A stretch of DNA of 64,000 bases, from the NCBI GenBank assembly GCA_040830725.1, contig JBFOMG010000038.1, forward strand, positions 1 through 64,000, read 5' to 3'. Origin of the DNA: JAWKWH01 sp040830725. GTDB taxonomy: Bacteria > Pseudomonadota > Alphaproteobacteria > Rhizobiales > Rhizobiaceae. Shown piece by piece: positions 51,689 through 60,506 of the stretch. The position numbers and the translations under genes are program-made. The notes beneath the pieces are model-generated. The model was not told where the DNA came from, made no database searches, and saw only the letters and a list, made by a program, of their open reading frames with translations. Positions within the stretch are counted from its first letter, which is position 1; each line of letters begins with the position of its first letter.

Positions 51689-52423
51689 TTATAGAAACGA
51701 TCGGATCATACTACCGACCAGCAGGTTCCAGCCGTCGATCAGAATAAAGAACAAAATCTTGAAAGGCAGTGCAATCACTGTTGGGGGAAGCATCATCATG
51801 CCCATCGCCATTGTCACTGTAGCGACGATAAGATCTATGATGAGAAACGGCAGGACAACCAGAAACCCGATTTCAAACCCACGCCGAATTTCGGATATCA
51901 TGAAAGCTGGAACAAGAATGTGAAACGCTACCACTTCTTGTTCAGTAGCTTCGTTCCCCCGGTCCTTGGCGAGATCAGAGAACAGCTGCAGATCCTTTTC
52001 ACGTACATTGTTCAGCATAAAACCGCGAAACGGTTCCGCTATCCTTTCCAGTGCAACCTCCTGATTGATCTCCTCATTCATCAGAGGTTTCATGCCATCG
52101 TCCCAGGCTCTCTCAAATACGGGAGCCATCACGTAGAAGGTCATAAACAAGGCGAGACTGATCAAGATGAGATTGGCCGGTGTGGTCTGAAGTCCTATGC
52201 CCGTTCGCAAGATGGAGAATGCCACGATAAATCGGGTGAAACTGGTCACAGTGATCAGAAGACCTGGTGCGATCGCCAACACAGTCAAAAGGCCAAATAG
52301 CTGGATTATGTAGCCAGCTGTTTGTCCATCGGCGCCGGGCACGATATTGTTCAGGTCAATCTCTTGCGGAAAGGCACCGACCGAAGACGCAAGCAGGAAA
52401 ACCGTTGTCAGAAAATATCTCAT
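51689..52423 (-). CDS. fliP: Flagellar export gate protein FliP
   Basis: A 244-aa protein with a cleavable signal peptide (1-~20) and four membrane spans. Diagnostic segments are SFTRFIVAFSILRTGIGLQTTP and MMLPPTVIALPFKILFFILI. FliP forms the core of the export gate. It overlaps fliL by 4 bp and is the last gene of the flgF-to-fliP run before flagellin. Confidence 0.96.
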   Translation of the reverse strand: MRYFLTTVFLLASSVGAFPQEIDLNNIVPGADGQTAGYIIQLFGLLTVLAIAPGLLITVTSFTRFIVAFSILRTGIGLQTTPANLILISLALFMTFYVMAPVFERAWDDGMKPLMNEEINQEVALERIAEPFRGFMLNNVREKDLQLFSDLAKDRGNEATEQEVVAFHILVPAFMISEIRRGFEIGFLVVLPFLIIDLIVATVTMAMGMMMLPPTVIALPFKILFFILIDGWNLLVGSMIRSFL

Positions 52424-52980
52424 TCAAATAGCAGCGCACGGATCAGGATATCCTGCGCTTCTCCCCCGCTTCGTGTTTTTGCCAACTCGCGCAAATCAGA
52501 TCTCAAATGCAGATAACCGCTGGGTCCGTCGATCTGGTGCAGTTTTACCGTTTTGATGTAGGCGAGTGTGTCCTGATGAATGGCCTGCGCGATCTCCAGA
52601 TTTGGTGCCGCGGCAAACAGAACCGACATTTCAAGCCGAACCCAAGTATCAGCGGGTGCCGCGAGATTGGCAATGATGGGTTCGAGAGGCATGGCATTTC
52701 CGGGACCGATCTGGTCCACGCCGGTTTCGCTGGTGGTACCTTCATCAGCCGCCGCTTCAGCAACATGTTCATCAGAGCCATTGGGCAATTCGCCGGACTG
52801 ATCGGTATTCGCGATATTTCCCCCCAGCGATGATTCAGCCGAAAGGGTTGCACCTTTTTCCAGGAAAAATTTCCCATAGCCCCAACCACCACCAAATGCG
52901 AATAGAGTGACAAGTCCAAGAACCACAATTTGCGATATCATGCTCGGCGTTGCCGGTTTGTTGGGTTGAGTATCGTCCAT
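52420..52980 (-). CDS. fliL: Stator-associated protein FliL
   Basis: A 186-aa membrane protein with one N-terminal span (~17-38, VVLGLVTLFAFGGGWGYG), an acidic linker and a periplasmic FliL domain (LEMSVLFAAAPNLEIAQAIHQ, then YLHLRSDLRELAKTRSGGEA). FliL rings surround the MotAB stator. It is 17 bp downstream of flgH and overlaps fliP. Confidence 0.93.
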   Translation of the reverse strand: MDDTQPNKPATPSMISQIVVLGLVTLFAFGGGWGYGKFFLEKGATLSAESSLGGNIANTDQSGELPNGSDEHVAEAAADEGTTSETGVDQIGPGNAMPLEPIIANLAAPADTWVRLEMSVLFAAAPNLEIAQAIHQDTLAYIKTVKLHQIDGPSGYLHLRSDLRELAKTRSGGEAQDILIRALLFE

Positions 52981-52997
52981 TCGCTCGCACCAGCCAG

Positions 52998-53705
52998 TTA
53001 GAAAGGTAGAAATTTATCCAGGATCTGCTGCCCATATGGAGGTTCCTGGACTTCGGATATTCGCCCTCTGCCCCCGTATGAGATGCGTGCTTCCGCAATC
53101 CGTTCATAGGAAACGGTGTTGTCAGGTCCAATGTCGGTTGGACGGACGATCCCGGCGATATTCAGTATTCGCAGTTCGGAATTAACCCGGACTTCCTGGG
53201 ATCCACGGATGATAAGGTTTCCATTTGGCAAAACTGCTGTGACCATTGCCGCTACAGAGAGGCTTATCGTCTCGGAGCGAATCGTCGAACCGGAGCCCTC
53301 GAAATCCGTACTGGAGTCGCCAGACGCAAATGCTGATCCGGCGTTGGCACCAATGCCGGAGATGTCGTACTCAGCTGAAAGACCAATGCTTTTGCTTGCA
53401 TCGCGTGAACGGTCCGACTGGTTGCGGAGCCGGGCTTTGTCCTGGATTTCAATCAATACCGTCAGGATGTCTCCATCTGCGAGGGCCCGCCGGTCGGTGA
53501 ACAGGTTGCTTCTTTTATCGTCCCAAAGCGAGTACCGGTGGACAGGCTTTGGCGGCGGTTTAGGGAAGAAGTCTGGCCCAAGCCCTTCTGAACCCGCGCT
53601 GCTGTCAATATCGGAGAAACTTGGCGGCCGGCCAATCTCTGTCACTGGCGTACTACACCCGTGCAGCAGCAAAAGCCCGGCAATCGATACCAGAGCACGT
53701 TTCAT
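52998..53705 (-). CDS. flgH: L-ring lipoprotein FlgH
   Basis: A 235-aa outer-membrane lipoprotein. The lipobox LLHGC puts the acylated Cys at residue 16. The FlgH motifs SLWDDKRSNLFTDRRAL and ILTVLIEIQDKARL and the C-terminal GGRGRISEVQEPPYGQQILD are clear. It forms the L ring with FlgI as the P ring. It overlaps motE by 4 bp. Confidence 0.96.
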   Translation of the reverse strand: MKRALVSIAGLLLLHGCSTPVTEIGRPPSFSDIDSSAGSEGLGPDFFPKPPPKPVHRYSLWDDKRSNLFTDRRALADGDILTVLIEIQDKARLRNQSDRSRDASKSIGLSAEYDISGIGANAGSAFASGDSSTDFEGSGSTIRSETISLSVAAMVTAVLPNGNLIIRGSQEVRVNSELRILNIAGIVRPTDIGPDNTVSYERIAEARISYGGRGRISEVQEPPYGQQILDKFLPF

Positions 53706-54238
53706 GCCGGGTCCCGCTTCTGTCCGGCTGCAGAAATGATCCCGGTTACGAGTGCCGCTTTCTTAGCATCCATTTCGTTGAGGATCACGCCAGCCTGGCG
53801 TGGTGAAAGCTTCATCAATATCACAGCTGCCAAATCAGAGCCGAGAATCTCCAAGCGTGCTGCGGCAGCGTCCGGTCTCATCTTGGCGTAGATTTCGACC
53901 AGACTATCCTGAGCCTTGCGCTGAAATTCGTTTCGCCTTGCAATCCATGCTTCAAATTCGCGATTTTTCTCTTCCAGAATTGTAATCCGTTCCTCGACTT
54001 CACTCTGCAGAGCCCGCAGCTCGGAAGCTCTTTTGGCATATCTGAGATCCTTGGCGTCGTCTGCTATATTGGTGCAAAACTCGCGGATCTCATTGGCGCT
54101 TCGCGGCGCCGTCATGTCTTGTTTGCCGTCGATTGTTGACTGGCCGTGGGCGACCGACTGCGCAAGGATCATCGGCAATACGCATATACAGAGAGTTAGT
54201 TTTCGACTCTGCCGCGACAGGGTTCTGTCCAATTTCAT
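53702..54238 (-). CDS. motE: Periplasmic motility chaperone MotE
   Basis: A 178-aa exported protein with a signal peptide (1-~32), a coiled coil (~65-105) and the C-terminal MgtE-N-like segment (LEILGSDLAAVILMKLSPRQ then AGVILNEMDAKKAA). MotE is reported as the folding or stability factor for MotC in Sinorhizobium. Its presence along with motC fits. It overlaps flgI and flgH by 4 bp each. Confidence 0.9.
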   Translation of the reverse strand: MKLDRTLSRQSRKLTLCICVLPMILAQSVAHGQSTIDGKQDMTAPRSANEIREFCTNIADDAKDLRYAKRASELRALQSEVEERITILEEKNREFEAWIARRNEFQRKAQDSLVEIYAKMRPDAAAARLEILGSDLAAVILMKLSPRQAGVILNEMDAKKAALVTGIISAAGQKRDPA

Positions 54239-55332
54239 TGCAGCACCAACTCCGCCTGCAGCGCACCTGCTGATTTGATTGCCTGCAGTATTGAAATGAT
54301 GTCGGTCGGTTTAACCCCAAGTCGGTTCAGTCCCTCGACGAGCGACTGAAGACTTGAGCCTTCAATCAACGAAACCTGGCCGCCTTCCTGTTCGCTTGTA
54401 ATCACGGTGGTGTCCTGTATTTCAGTTTCACCACGTGAGAAGGGCAACGGCTGAATTACCTCGGGAAGCTCGGTCACGCGAACAGTGAGTGTTCCGTGGC
54501 TGATCGCCACTGTGGAAATCCTCACGTCCTGGCCGATGACAACCGTTCCGGAGCGTTCGTCCATGACCACCCGTGCGACCATGTCGGTTTCAACCAGCAA
54601 TCGTTCGATTTCGGCAAAGAACCGCGCTGCAGAAACGTTTTTTGGTTTGGCCAAGTTGATCGATCGCGAATCCTGCTCAGCTGCAACACGGATCCCGTAG
54701 CGGTTTTGGGCGTAGTTGTTGATTGCATCAGTCACCGCAATCGAAGTTGAGAAATCCGGATTGCGCAGTTGCAATACAAACCGGTCCTGTTCGCTTAGCC
54801 CTGCTTCGACTTCGCGTTCGACAATCGCGCCTCCGGGAATTCGGCCTGCGGTTGGAACACCTTGCGTCAGCGTTTCCGCCGCGCCTTGAGCATAAAAACC
54901 GGAAACGGAGACCGCACCCTGTCCAACCGCGTAAATATCACCATCTGGTCCTCGCAGAGGCGTCATCACGAGTGTGCCGCCTGCCAGGGAAGTCGCATCT
55001 CCCAGCGATGAGACGTTGATATCAATCCTCGCACCGGCTTTGACAAACGGTGGCAGATTGGCAGTGACTATGACAGCAGCGACATTCTTGGAACGTGTAG
55101 TTCCATCGCTGGCGATTCCGAGGCTCTCAAGCATCGCCCTGACCGACTGTTCGGTGAAAGCCGAGTTTCTCAGGCTGTCGCCCGTCCCTTGCAGACCAAT
55201 AACCAGACCGTATCCGAGCAATTGATTGTCTCGCACGCTTTGCAGAGTGGCAATGTCCTTCACCCGCGAAGCAGCCAGTGCCTGGGTCAGACCGATGACG
55301 AAGAGGAGCAGAAATAACGAAATTCGCATCAC
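54235..55332 (-). CDS. flgI: P-ring protein FlgI
   Basis: A 365-aa periplasmic protein with a signal peptide (1-~20). FlgI signatures are SRVKDIATLQSVRDNQLLGY (start of the mature form), GTGDSLRN, TANLPPFVKAGARIDINVSS and the C-terminal LNRLGVKPTDIISILQAIKS. It builds the peptidoglycan-level P ring. It overlaps flgA and motE by 4 bp each. Confidence 0.96.
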   Translation of the reverse strand: MMRISLFLLLFVIGLTQALAASRVKDIATLQSVRDNQLLGYGLVIGLQGTGDSLRNSAFTEQSVRAMLESLGIASDGTTRSKNVAAVIVTANLPPFVKAGARIDINVSSLGDATSLAGGTLVMTPLRGPDGDIYAVGQGAVSVSGFYAQGAAETLTQGVPTAGRIPGGAIVEREVEAGLSEQDRFVLQLRNPDFSTSIAVTDAINNYAQNRYGIRVAAEQDSRSINLAKPKNVSAARFFAEIERLLVETDMVARVVMDERSGTVVIGQDVRISTVAISHGTLTVRVTELPEVIQPLPFSRGETEIQDTTVITSEQEGGQVSLIEGSSLQSLVEGLNRLGVKPTDIISILQAIKSAGALQAELVLQ

Positions 55333-55802
55333 AGAGGATCCACGATGACAGTACCGTTCTGGCTGACGGTACCGGTTACAATTCGACCACTGTCGGGATT
55401 TCGGACCCTGATTGAACTGCCCGATGACCCGGAAACCAGGGCAACTCCGGTCATGGCAATCCTCAGTCCGCCATTTTGGTAGACAATTCGAACCGGTTCA
55501 CCGGCTTCGACCAAGTATGCGTCGCGAACAGCGGAAACAGGAATTGCGCGGCGCGGCAGGATTGTGCGCTGAGCGACCTTTCCAACCACGCTGGCCAAAT
55601 GCTGCACGACTTGGCCGCGAGTGCGAAGCGGTCTGCCAAGCGTAACCTCTTTGATCATATCAGCTGTAATCTCTTGGCCGGGATAAATCACACCAGATAC
55701 GATGACGATTTTCTCACCCTTTTCGAGCGCTCTGCCGCTGCCCGCGATGACGAGCACCACCGAGGCAGAGATGAGCAGTATTCGAAGCAGGCGCCGCATC
55801 AT
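55329..55802 (-). CDS. flgA: P-ring assembly chaperone FlgA
   Basis: A 157-aa periplasmic protein with a signal peptide (1-~25) and a SAF domain (VVSGVIYPGQEITADMIKEV, then KVAQRTILPRRAIPVSAV) followed by the C-terminal GGLRIAMTGVALVSGSSGS strand pair. It assists FlgI polymerisation. Enteric FlgA is longer (~220 aa); this short form is common in alphaproteobacteria. It overlaps flgG and flgI. Confidence 0.93.
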   Translation of the reverse strand: MMRRLLRILLISASVVLVIAGSGRALEKGEKIVIVSGVIYPGQEITADMIKEVTLGRPLRTRGQVVQHLASVVGKVAQRTILPRRAIPVSAVRDAYLVEAGEPVRIVYQNGGLRIAMTGVALVSGSSGSSIRVRNPDSGRIVTGTVSQNGTVIVDPL

Positions 55803-56587
55803 CTTATGTTCTTGGAAACTACAGCGGCCATCTCATCTGCCGCCTGAATGACTTTCGAGTTCATCTCGTAACCGCGCTGAGCGGAAATCATGTCAGTGAT
55901 TTCCTTGACCGGATCGACGTTCGAGGCTTCCAGATAACCTTGTCGAACTGTCGCAAATCCGGGATCGCCGGGAACGCCGACATTGGCCGGACCGGAAGCT
56001 GCCGTTGCAGCAAACAGATTTCCTCCTTGTGGATCCAAACCGGCATCATTGGCAAATGTTGCCAGCGTCAATTGGCCAAGCTCTTGCAGATCTGTCTGCC
56101 CGGATATGCGGGCAAAGACCTGACCGGATTCGGAAATAATGACTTCCAGCGCATTCTCGGGAACAGTGATCCCGGGTTGGACGGTAAATCCGTCAACCGT
56201 CACAATTTGTCCGGTCGCATTTGTGTTAAACGCGCCTGCTCTTGTGTAGAGGGTTTCTCCGTTGGCTCCATCGATCTGAAACCAGCCCTGGCCGACCAAC
56301 GCCAGATCGAACCGGTTCCCGGTAGTCGACAATGTACCCTGCATGTGGACATTGCGTATCGCGGCGGTGCGAACGCCCAATCCGATGTGGGCGCCTTCCG
56401 GAACGATGTTTTGATTGGCCCGGCTTGGAACACCCTGCAGCCTTTCGGTCTGATAAAGCAGATCCGAAAATTCGGCGCGGGCTCGCTTGAAGCCTGTCGT
56501 GTTGATGTTGGCGATGTTATTGGCAATTACCTCAAGATTTGTTTGCTGGGCGTTCATGCCAGTGGCGGCAATGGCTAGCGCTTTCAT
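55799..56587 (-). CDS. flgG: Distal rod protein FlgG
   Basis: A 262-aa rod protein. The N-terminus (MKALAIAATGMNAQQTNLEV, then IANNIANINTTGFKRARAEF) and C-terminus (EASNVDPVKEITDMISAQRG, then YEMNSKVIQAADEM) are typical FlgG. I chose ATG 56587 with GAGGAG 7 bp upstream over TTG 56602. It lies 11 bp downstream of fliE. Confidence 0.96.
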   Translation of the reverse strand: MKALAIAATGMNAQQTNLEVIANNIANINTTGFKRARAEFSDLLYQTERLQGVPSRANQNIVPEGAHIGLGVRTAAIRNVHMQGTLSTTGNRFDLALVGQGWFQIDGANGETLYTRAGAFNTNATGQIVTVDGFTVQPGITVPENALEVIISESGQVFARISGQTDLQELGQLTLATFANDAGLDPQGGNLFAATAASGPANVGVPGDPGFATVRQGYLEASNVDPVKEITDMISAQRGYEMNSKVIQAADEMAAVVSKNIR

Positions 56588-56598
56588 AGCGATACTCC

Positions 56599-56901
56599 TC
56601 AAATCGACATTCGACTAATCTCAAGATACGCGGTCACGATTTTGTCCCGGATCGCAATGGCGGTCTGAAGCGAACGCTCCGCACTCATCACGGCATCAAC
56701 GACCTCGCGCGCGCTGGCTTCGCCCTGGAGCGCCTGAAGCGACAGGCTTTCGGCCGAGCGAATGCTTCCCGCTGCATCATTGGAAATGTCTGCAACCATA
56801 TCGGCGAAACCCGGTGTTGCAGACACCGCTTCGCGTGTCGAAGAAATAGGGCTGGGGTCGGTGGTTCTTACGATACCAGAAAGCAATACAGGGTCGATCA
56901 T
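56599..56901 (-). CDS. fliE: MS-ring/rod junction protein FliE
   Basis: A 100-aa protein with the FliE C-terminal helix pair (AESLSLQALQGEASAREVVD, then MSAERSLQTAIAIRDKIVTA). It is the first exported rod component, linking FliF to the rod. It overlaps flgC by 4 bp. Confidence 0.94.
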   Translation of the reverse strand: MIDPVLLSGIVRTTDPSPISSTREAVSATPGFADMVADISNDAAGSIRSAESLSLQALQGEASAREVVDAVMSAERSLQTAIAIRDKIVTAYLEISRMSI

Positions 56902-57317
56902 GAGCCTGCCCTCAACAAATCAATCGTCATTGAAATCAGTTTTCGCGCCTGCTTGACCACCTGAAGGTTCGCTTCGTAGGAGCGGTTTGCTTCACGCATA
57001 TCAGCCATTTCGACGAGCATGTTCACATTGGGAAGCTTGACGTAACCACTCGCGTCGGCGGCCCGGTTTCCCGGATCAAATTCCACCGGAAAGGCTGTCC
57101 TGTCCCGAAAAACACCATTGACCCGGACTGGGTTTGCGCCGGATGCGCGATCCAGTTCGCCGGCAAATGAAATGATTTTTCGCTGATATGGATCACCACC
57201 AGATACTGTCGAAGTGGATTGCGCATTGGCCATATTCTCGGAAACAACGAGCAGACGTTTGGACTGAGCGTCCAAACCTGAGGCGGCTACTTTAAGTGCG
57301 ACTGATAGTGGGTCCAT
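56898..57317 (-). CDS. flgC: Proximal rod protein FlgC
   Basis: A 139-aa rod protein with the N-terminal ASGLDAQSKRLLVVSENMAN motif and the C-terminal YVKLPNVNMLVEMADMREAN signature that defines FlgC. It is 2 bp downstream of flgB and overlaps fliE. Length and motifs are normal. Confidence 0.96.
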   Translation of the reverse strand: MDPLSVALKVAASGLDAQSKRLLVVSENMANAQSTSTVSGGDPYQRKIISFAGELDRASGANPVRVNGVFRDRTAFPVEFDPGNRAADASGYVKLPNVNMLVEMADMREANRSYEANLQVVKQARKLISMTIDLLRAGS

Positions 57318-57319
57318 GT

Positions 57320-57697
57320 CTATGTCTTTACTGTCATCATCACCATTCGGTGGAACGCTTTGACGATTGCGGTGTTCAATTCGTAGGCGTGTGCAACCTC
57401 GCCCGACTTGACCAGCTCATTTTCCAGCTTGACGGTGGAGGACGAAGTGCTTGCTGGCGATCCGTCGGTTTCAATTCTCGTCACCGCAGAGCTGAACCCG
57501 GCAGCGCGAATATGCGATGGATGGGTAACCGACTGCACCATCGCCGAATTTTCCAGAATTTGGCGGAATGGTTGAACATCGACTGCGCGATATCCAGGTG
57601 TATTCGCGTTGGCGATATTGTTGGCGACCGCAGTCTGCCTCACTGAAAGCCAGCGCGCCTGTTGTGACGCCATGTCAAATAAATGAACAGTGTCCAT
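57320..57697 (-). CDS. flgB: Proximal rod protein FlgB
   Basis: A 125-aa rod protein with the axial motif VANNIANANTPGYRAVDVQP and the C-terminal helix ELNTAIVKAFHRMVMMTVK. A 118-bp gap separates it from the upstream unknown gene, so a promoter may lie there. flgC follows at once. Confidence 0.95.
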   Translation of the reverse strand: MDTVHLFDMASQQARWLSVRQTAVANNIANANTPGYRAVDVQPFRQILENSAMVQSVTHPSHIRAAGFSSAVTRIETDGSPASTSSSTVKLENELVKSGEVAHAYELNTAIVKAFHRMVMMTVKT

Positions 57698-57815
57698 ACT
57701 TCTCCGCTCCTGTGTAAATGACTACAACGCCACCCTTGCGTGGCGCTGACCTGCGCGTATTGCGGCGAGGAGCGGGTTTCTCTTCAGCGTGAATTTGCTC
57801 AATGCCAGATCGGTA

Positions 57816-58334
57816 TCACTGACTGAGTATCCGGTAGCCTTCAGACGTAGTGACTTCCCAGACACCATTGTTCCCGGAGATTGAGTCGACCCGGCTGCCA
57901 TCGGGAAGAGTAGACCCCTTGCGGACTATGAACAGGCTGTCTGCGTCTCTGACCAGTGCCAGACCGTTGGCAGTGTGAAGAACAATATAGTCGGTTCGGA
58001 TTTTGACCCCTGCAACTTCAGTCAATTCCGCTTCATCGGTTTCCGACAGTTCTTCGCTTGTGACCGATCCTGTGATGACCGGATCGATCAATTGACCGGA
58101 TACCGGTGAGACAAAACCGGCCTGTCCCGGCACAATTCTGTCCTCCGCTTCACCGTAGAGATCACCCTGGCCGGAAAACTGCAATCGAGGCAGTATCACT
58201 GCATCTTCGTTGTGATAGACGTGCCACGGAAAATAGAGGCTTCCCGCCGCGAGCAGGAGGCCGATAACGAGCAGGAACGAGTCGGTCACCCGTCGCCGCA
58301 ATTTTTCCCTTCGCGATTTCAACATAATGTTCAT
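57816..58334 (-). CDS. Membrane-anchored flagellar-locus protein of unknown function
   Basis: A 172-aa protein with a basic N-terminus (KSRREKLRRR), one membrane span (~18-36, FLLVIGLLLAAGSLYFPWHV) and a periplasmic part ending in a repeated beta motif (YIVLHTANGLALVRDADSLF, then GSTLPDGSRVDSISGNNGVW). The last ~65 residues look like an SH3-like or PilP-type beta domain. It directly abuts fliI and precedes flgB. I recall unnamed proteins at this place in rhizobial flagellar clusters; the function is unknown. Confidence 0.7.
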   Translation of the reverse strand: MNIMLKSRREKLRRRVTDSFLLVIGLLLAAGSLYFPWHVYHNEDAVILPRLQFSGQGDLYGEAEDRIVPGQAGFVSPVSGQLIDPVITGSVTSEELSETDEAELTEVAGVKIRTDYIVLHTANGLALVRDADSLFIVRKGSTLPDGSRVDSISGNNGVWEVTTSEGYRILSQ

Positions 58335-59719
58335 TAGCCCGTTGTGTCTGTACTCCCAGAGCTGGCATCAACTTCACTGCCTGTTTCAGGATCGGGACCC
58401 TTCAGCGCACTGGCTAGTTCTGCGAATGCATTTGTAGATGCCGGTTCCTGCACACTCTGTGTCAGGGCCTGATAAATCAGCGGAACGATCTCAACCGCAC
58501 GGTCAACGGCTGGATCGGATCCCTTTTGCCAGGCTCCCATCAGGCGAAGATCGCGTGTTTCTTCAAATTGCGAGATCATCGATCGCAGTTGAAGCACCAG
58601 GCCGCGCTGCTCTTCCGTCCAGATCTTGCCGGATAGTCGCGAAATAGAGGCTAGCGGATCAATCGGCGGATATCTGCCCTGATCCGCTATGGCGCGATTC
58701 ATCACCAGATGGCCATCAAGCATGCCACGTACAGCATCTGCGACCGGATCATTGTGGTCGTCACCATCGACAAGTACCGACATGATTGCCGTGATTGATC
58801 CGCCATTGGCTCCGCCCGGACCCGCTCGCTCAAGCAGTTTCGGCAGGTTCGCAAATACCGAAGACGGATAGCCCCGGGCGACGGGAGGTTCGTCGACAGC
58901 GATTGCTGTTTCACGCAATGCATGAGCGTAACGCGTCAGGGAGTCTAGCAGCAAAAGAACCTTCTTTCCGGAATGTCGAAATCGTTCGGCAATCTGCATT
59001 CCGCATTCTGGCGCCCGGCGGCGCATGAGTGCGCTTTCGTCACCGGTCGCCACGACAAGAACGCATTTGGACAGATTTTCGTAACCTATGGTTTCGGAGA
59101 CAAACTCTCGGACTTCGCGGCTTCTCTCGCCGACGAGCACAACGACGACAACATCGAAATCATCAGTTTTGGTCAGCATCGCAAGTAGTGTTGACTTGCC
59201 GACGCCTGATCCTGCGAAGATGCCAAAGCGCTGCCCGTAGCAAAGCGGTGTGAAAATATCGATCGCCCTGACCCCGGTGCGAAATGGCTGGTTGACCATC
59301 TCTCGGCCCAAAACATTTACATCCGGTGGCGCTTGCTCAACGCCAGGCGATTGCGAGAACAAGGGACCCTTACCATCAATCGGCTCGCCGAGAGCGTCTA
59401 CAATCCTTCCAAGCCAGGAGTCATCCGGACGGCAGGCGAGGGGTCCGTGGGTGAAGACTGCATCACCTACACGCAAATTTTGGGCATTTCGAAACGGAGC
59501 GGCCGTAACGGTTTGGCGGTCGATGCGGATAATTTCGCCCCGCCGGCCGGCTTCGCCATGCTTGGTCGACACGACATCACCAAGTGCGACAGCGTGCGAG
59601 ATCCCCCTTATCTGGTAGCAGTGCGGAGAGATTGCGCTGATCCTGCCGCCCTGCCGGACAAAAGTGCCCTCAGATATGAATTGGTCGTGGCACGAAACGA
59701 TGTTTTCCAGCGCACCCAT
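58334..59719 (-). CDS. fliI: Flagellar export ATPase FliI
   Basis: A 461-aa F1-beta-like ATPase. Walker A is FAGSGVGKSTLL (~167-178), Walker B is KVLLLLDSLTRYA, and GERSREVREFV and the GRYPPIDPLASISR loop are family hallmarks. It drives export with FliH and FliJ. It is 5 bp downstream of flgF and overlaps the next gene by one base. The C-terminal ~30 residues are polar and variable. Confidence 0.96.
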   Translation of the reverse strand: MGALENIVSCHDQFISEGTFVRQGGRISAISPHCYQIRGISHAVALGDVVSTKHGEAGRRGEIIRIDRQTVTAAPFRNAQNLRVGDAVFTHGPLACRPDDSWLGRIVDALGEPIDGKGPLFSQSPGVEQAPPDVNVLGREMVNQPFRTGVRAIDIFTPLCYGQRFGIFAGSGVGKSTLLAMLTKTDDFDVVVVVLVGERSREVREFVSETIGYENLSKCVLVVATGDESALMRRRAPECGMQIAERFRHSGKKVLLLLDSLTRYAHALRETAIAVDEPPVARGYPSSVFANLPKLLERAGPGGANGGSITAIMSVLVDGDDHNDPVADAVRGMLDGHLVMNRAIADQGRYPPIDPLASISRLSGKIWTEEQRGLVLQLRSMISQFEETRDLRLMGAWQKGSDPAVDRAVEIVPLIYQALTQSVQEPASTNAFAELASALKGPDPETGSEVDASSGSTDTTG

Positions 59720-59724
59720 AATAA

Positions 59725-60444
59725 TCAGGAGCCGAATGCTTTGATGGTTTCTTCATAAGCATTTTCGGAATCTCGAACGAGAGATGTCACGTTGTCGAAT
59801 GTCCGCTGCACCATGATCAGTTTGGTCAGCTCCTTGAGCGGATTGACATTCGATTGCTCAACGAAACCTTGGAGAACTCCAACATCAGGCCTGTCGACAA
59901 CCGGCTGAAGCGGCCCATTGGCCAAAATGCCGGAATCAGCGTGCCGCCGGGCATCTGGCCCGGGCTGAAACTCAAACAAGCCGATAGCCGCCACCTGATT
60001 GCCATTCTGGCTCAAGAATCCATCACGGCCCGCCAGGGGCGCACCACCCGCTGGATTGAGATTGATTGCCGAGCCTCCGGGGTCGAGAACAGGATTGCCG
60101 GAAAGGGTCACAAGTTCCCCGGTCTCCAGCATCTTGAACCGGCCATCGCGGGTCAGCGTCGGACCTGCGTCGGTCTCAATGGCAAACCAGACATCCCCTT
60201 GAATTGCAAAGTCCAGTTTGTTTCCGGTCGACTTTAATGCTCCGGACTGTGTGTGAAGATACGATTGTCCGCTGGACACAAAGGTGGGCGCATCCGAACG
60301 AAGGCTGCTTAACACTTCCTCGAACCGGATTCCGGTTGCCCTGAATCCGACCGTGTTCGTGTTGGCCACGTTATCGGCGATTGTCGAAAGCCGTCGCTCA
60401 AGAGCGATCTGGGATGACAATGCAACATAGAGACCTTCCTGCAC
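59725..60444 (-). CDS. flgF: Proximal rod protein FlgF
   Basis: A 239-aa rod protein. The N-terminus reads LERRLSTIADNVANTNTVGF and the C-terminus GFVEQSNVNPLKELTKLIMV. A single axial domain with no long insertion fits FlgF, and flgG is at its own locus (55799-56587). It begins the long minus-strand run that continues with fliI. The 62-bp gap upstream separates it from the DUF1217 gene. Confidence 0.93.
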   Translation of the reverse strand: MQEGLYVALSSQIALERRLSTIADNVANTNTVGFRATGIRFEEVLSSLRSDAPTFVSSGQSYLHTQSGALKSTGNKLDFAIQGDVWFAIETDAGPTLTRDGRFKMLETGELVTLSGNPVLDPGGSAINLNPAGGAPLAGRDGFLSQNGNQVAAIGLFEFQPGPDARRHADSGILANGPLQPVVDRPDVGVLQGFVEQSNVNPLKELTKLIMVQRTFDNVTSLVRDSENAYEETIKAFGS

Positions 60445-60506
60445 AGAACTGACTCCTAATCTTGTGTTTGGATCGAGAAGTTACCCGCTCCCGATCGCTG
60501 TTTCCG

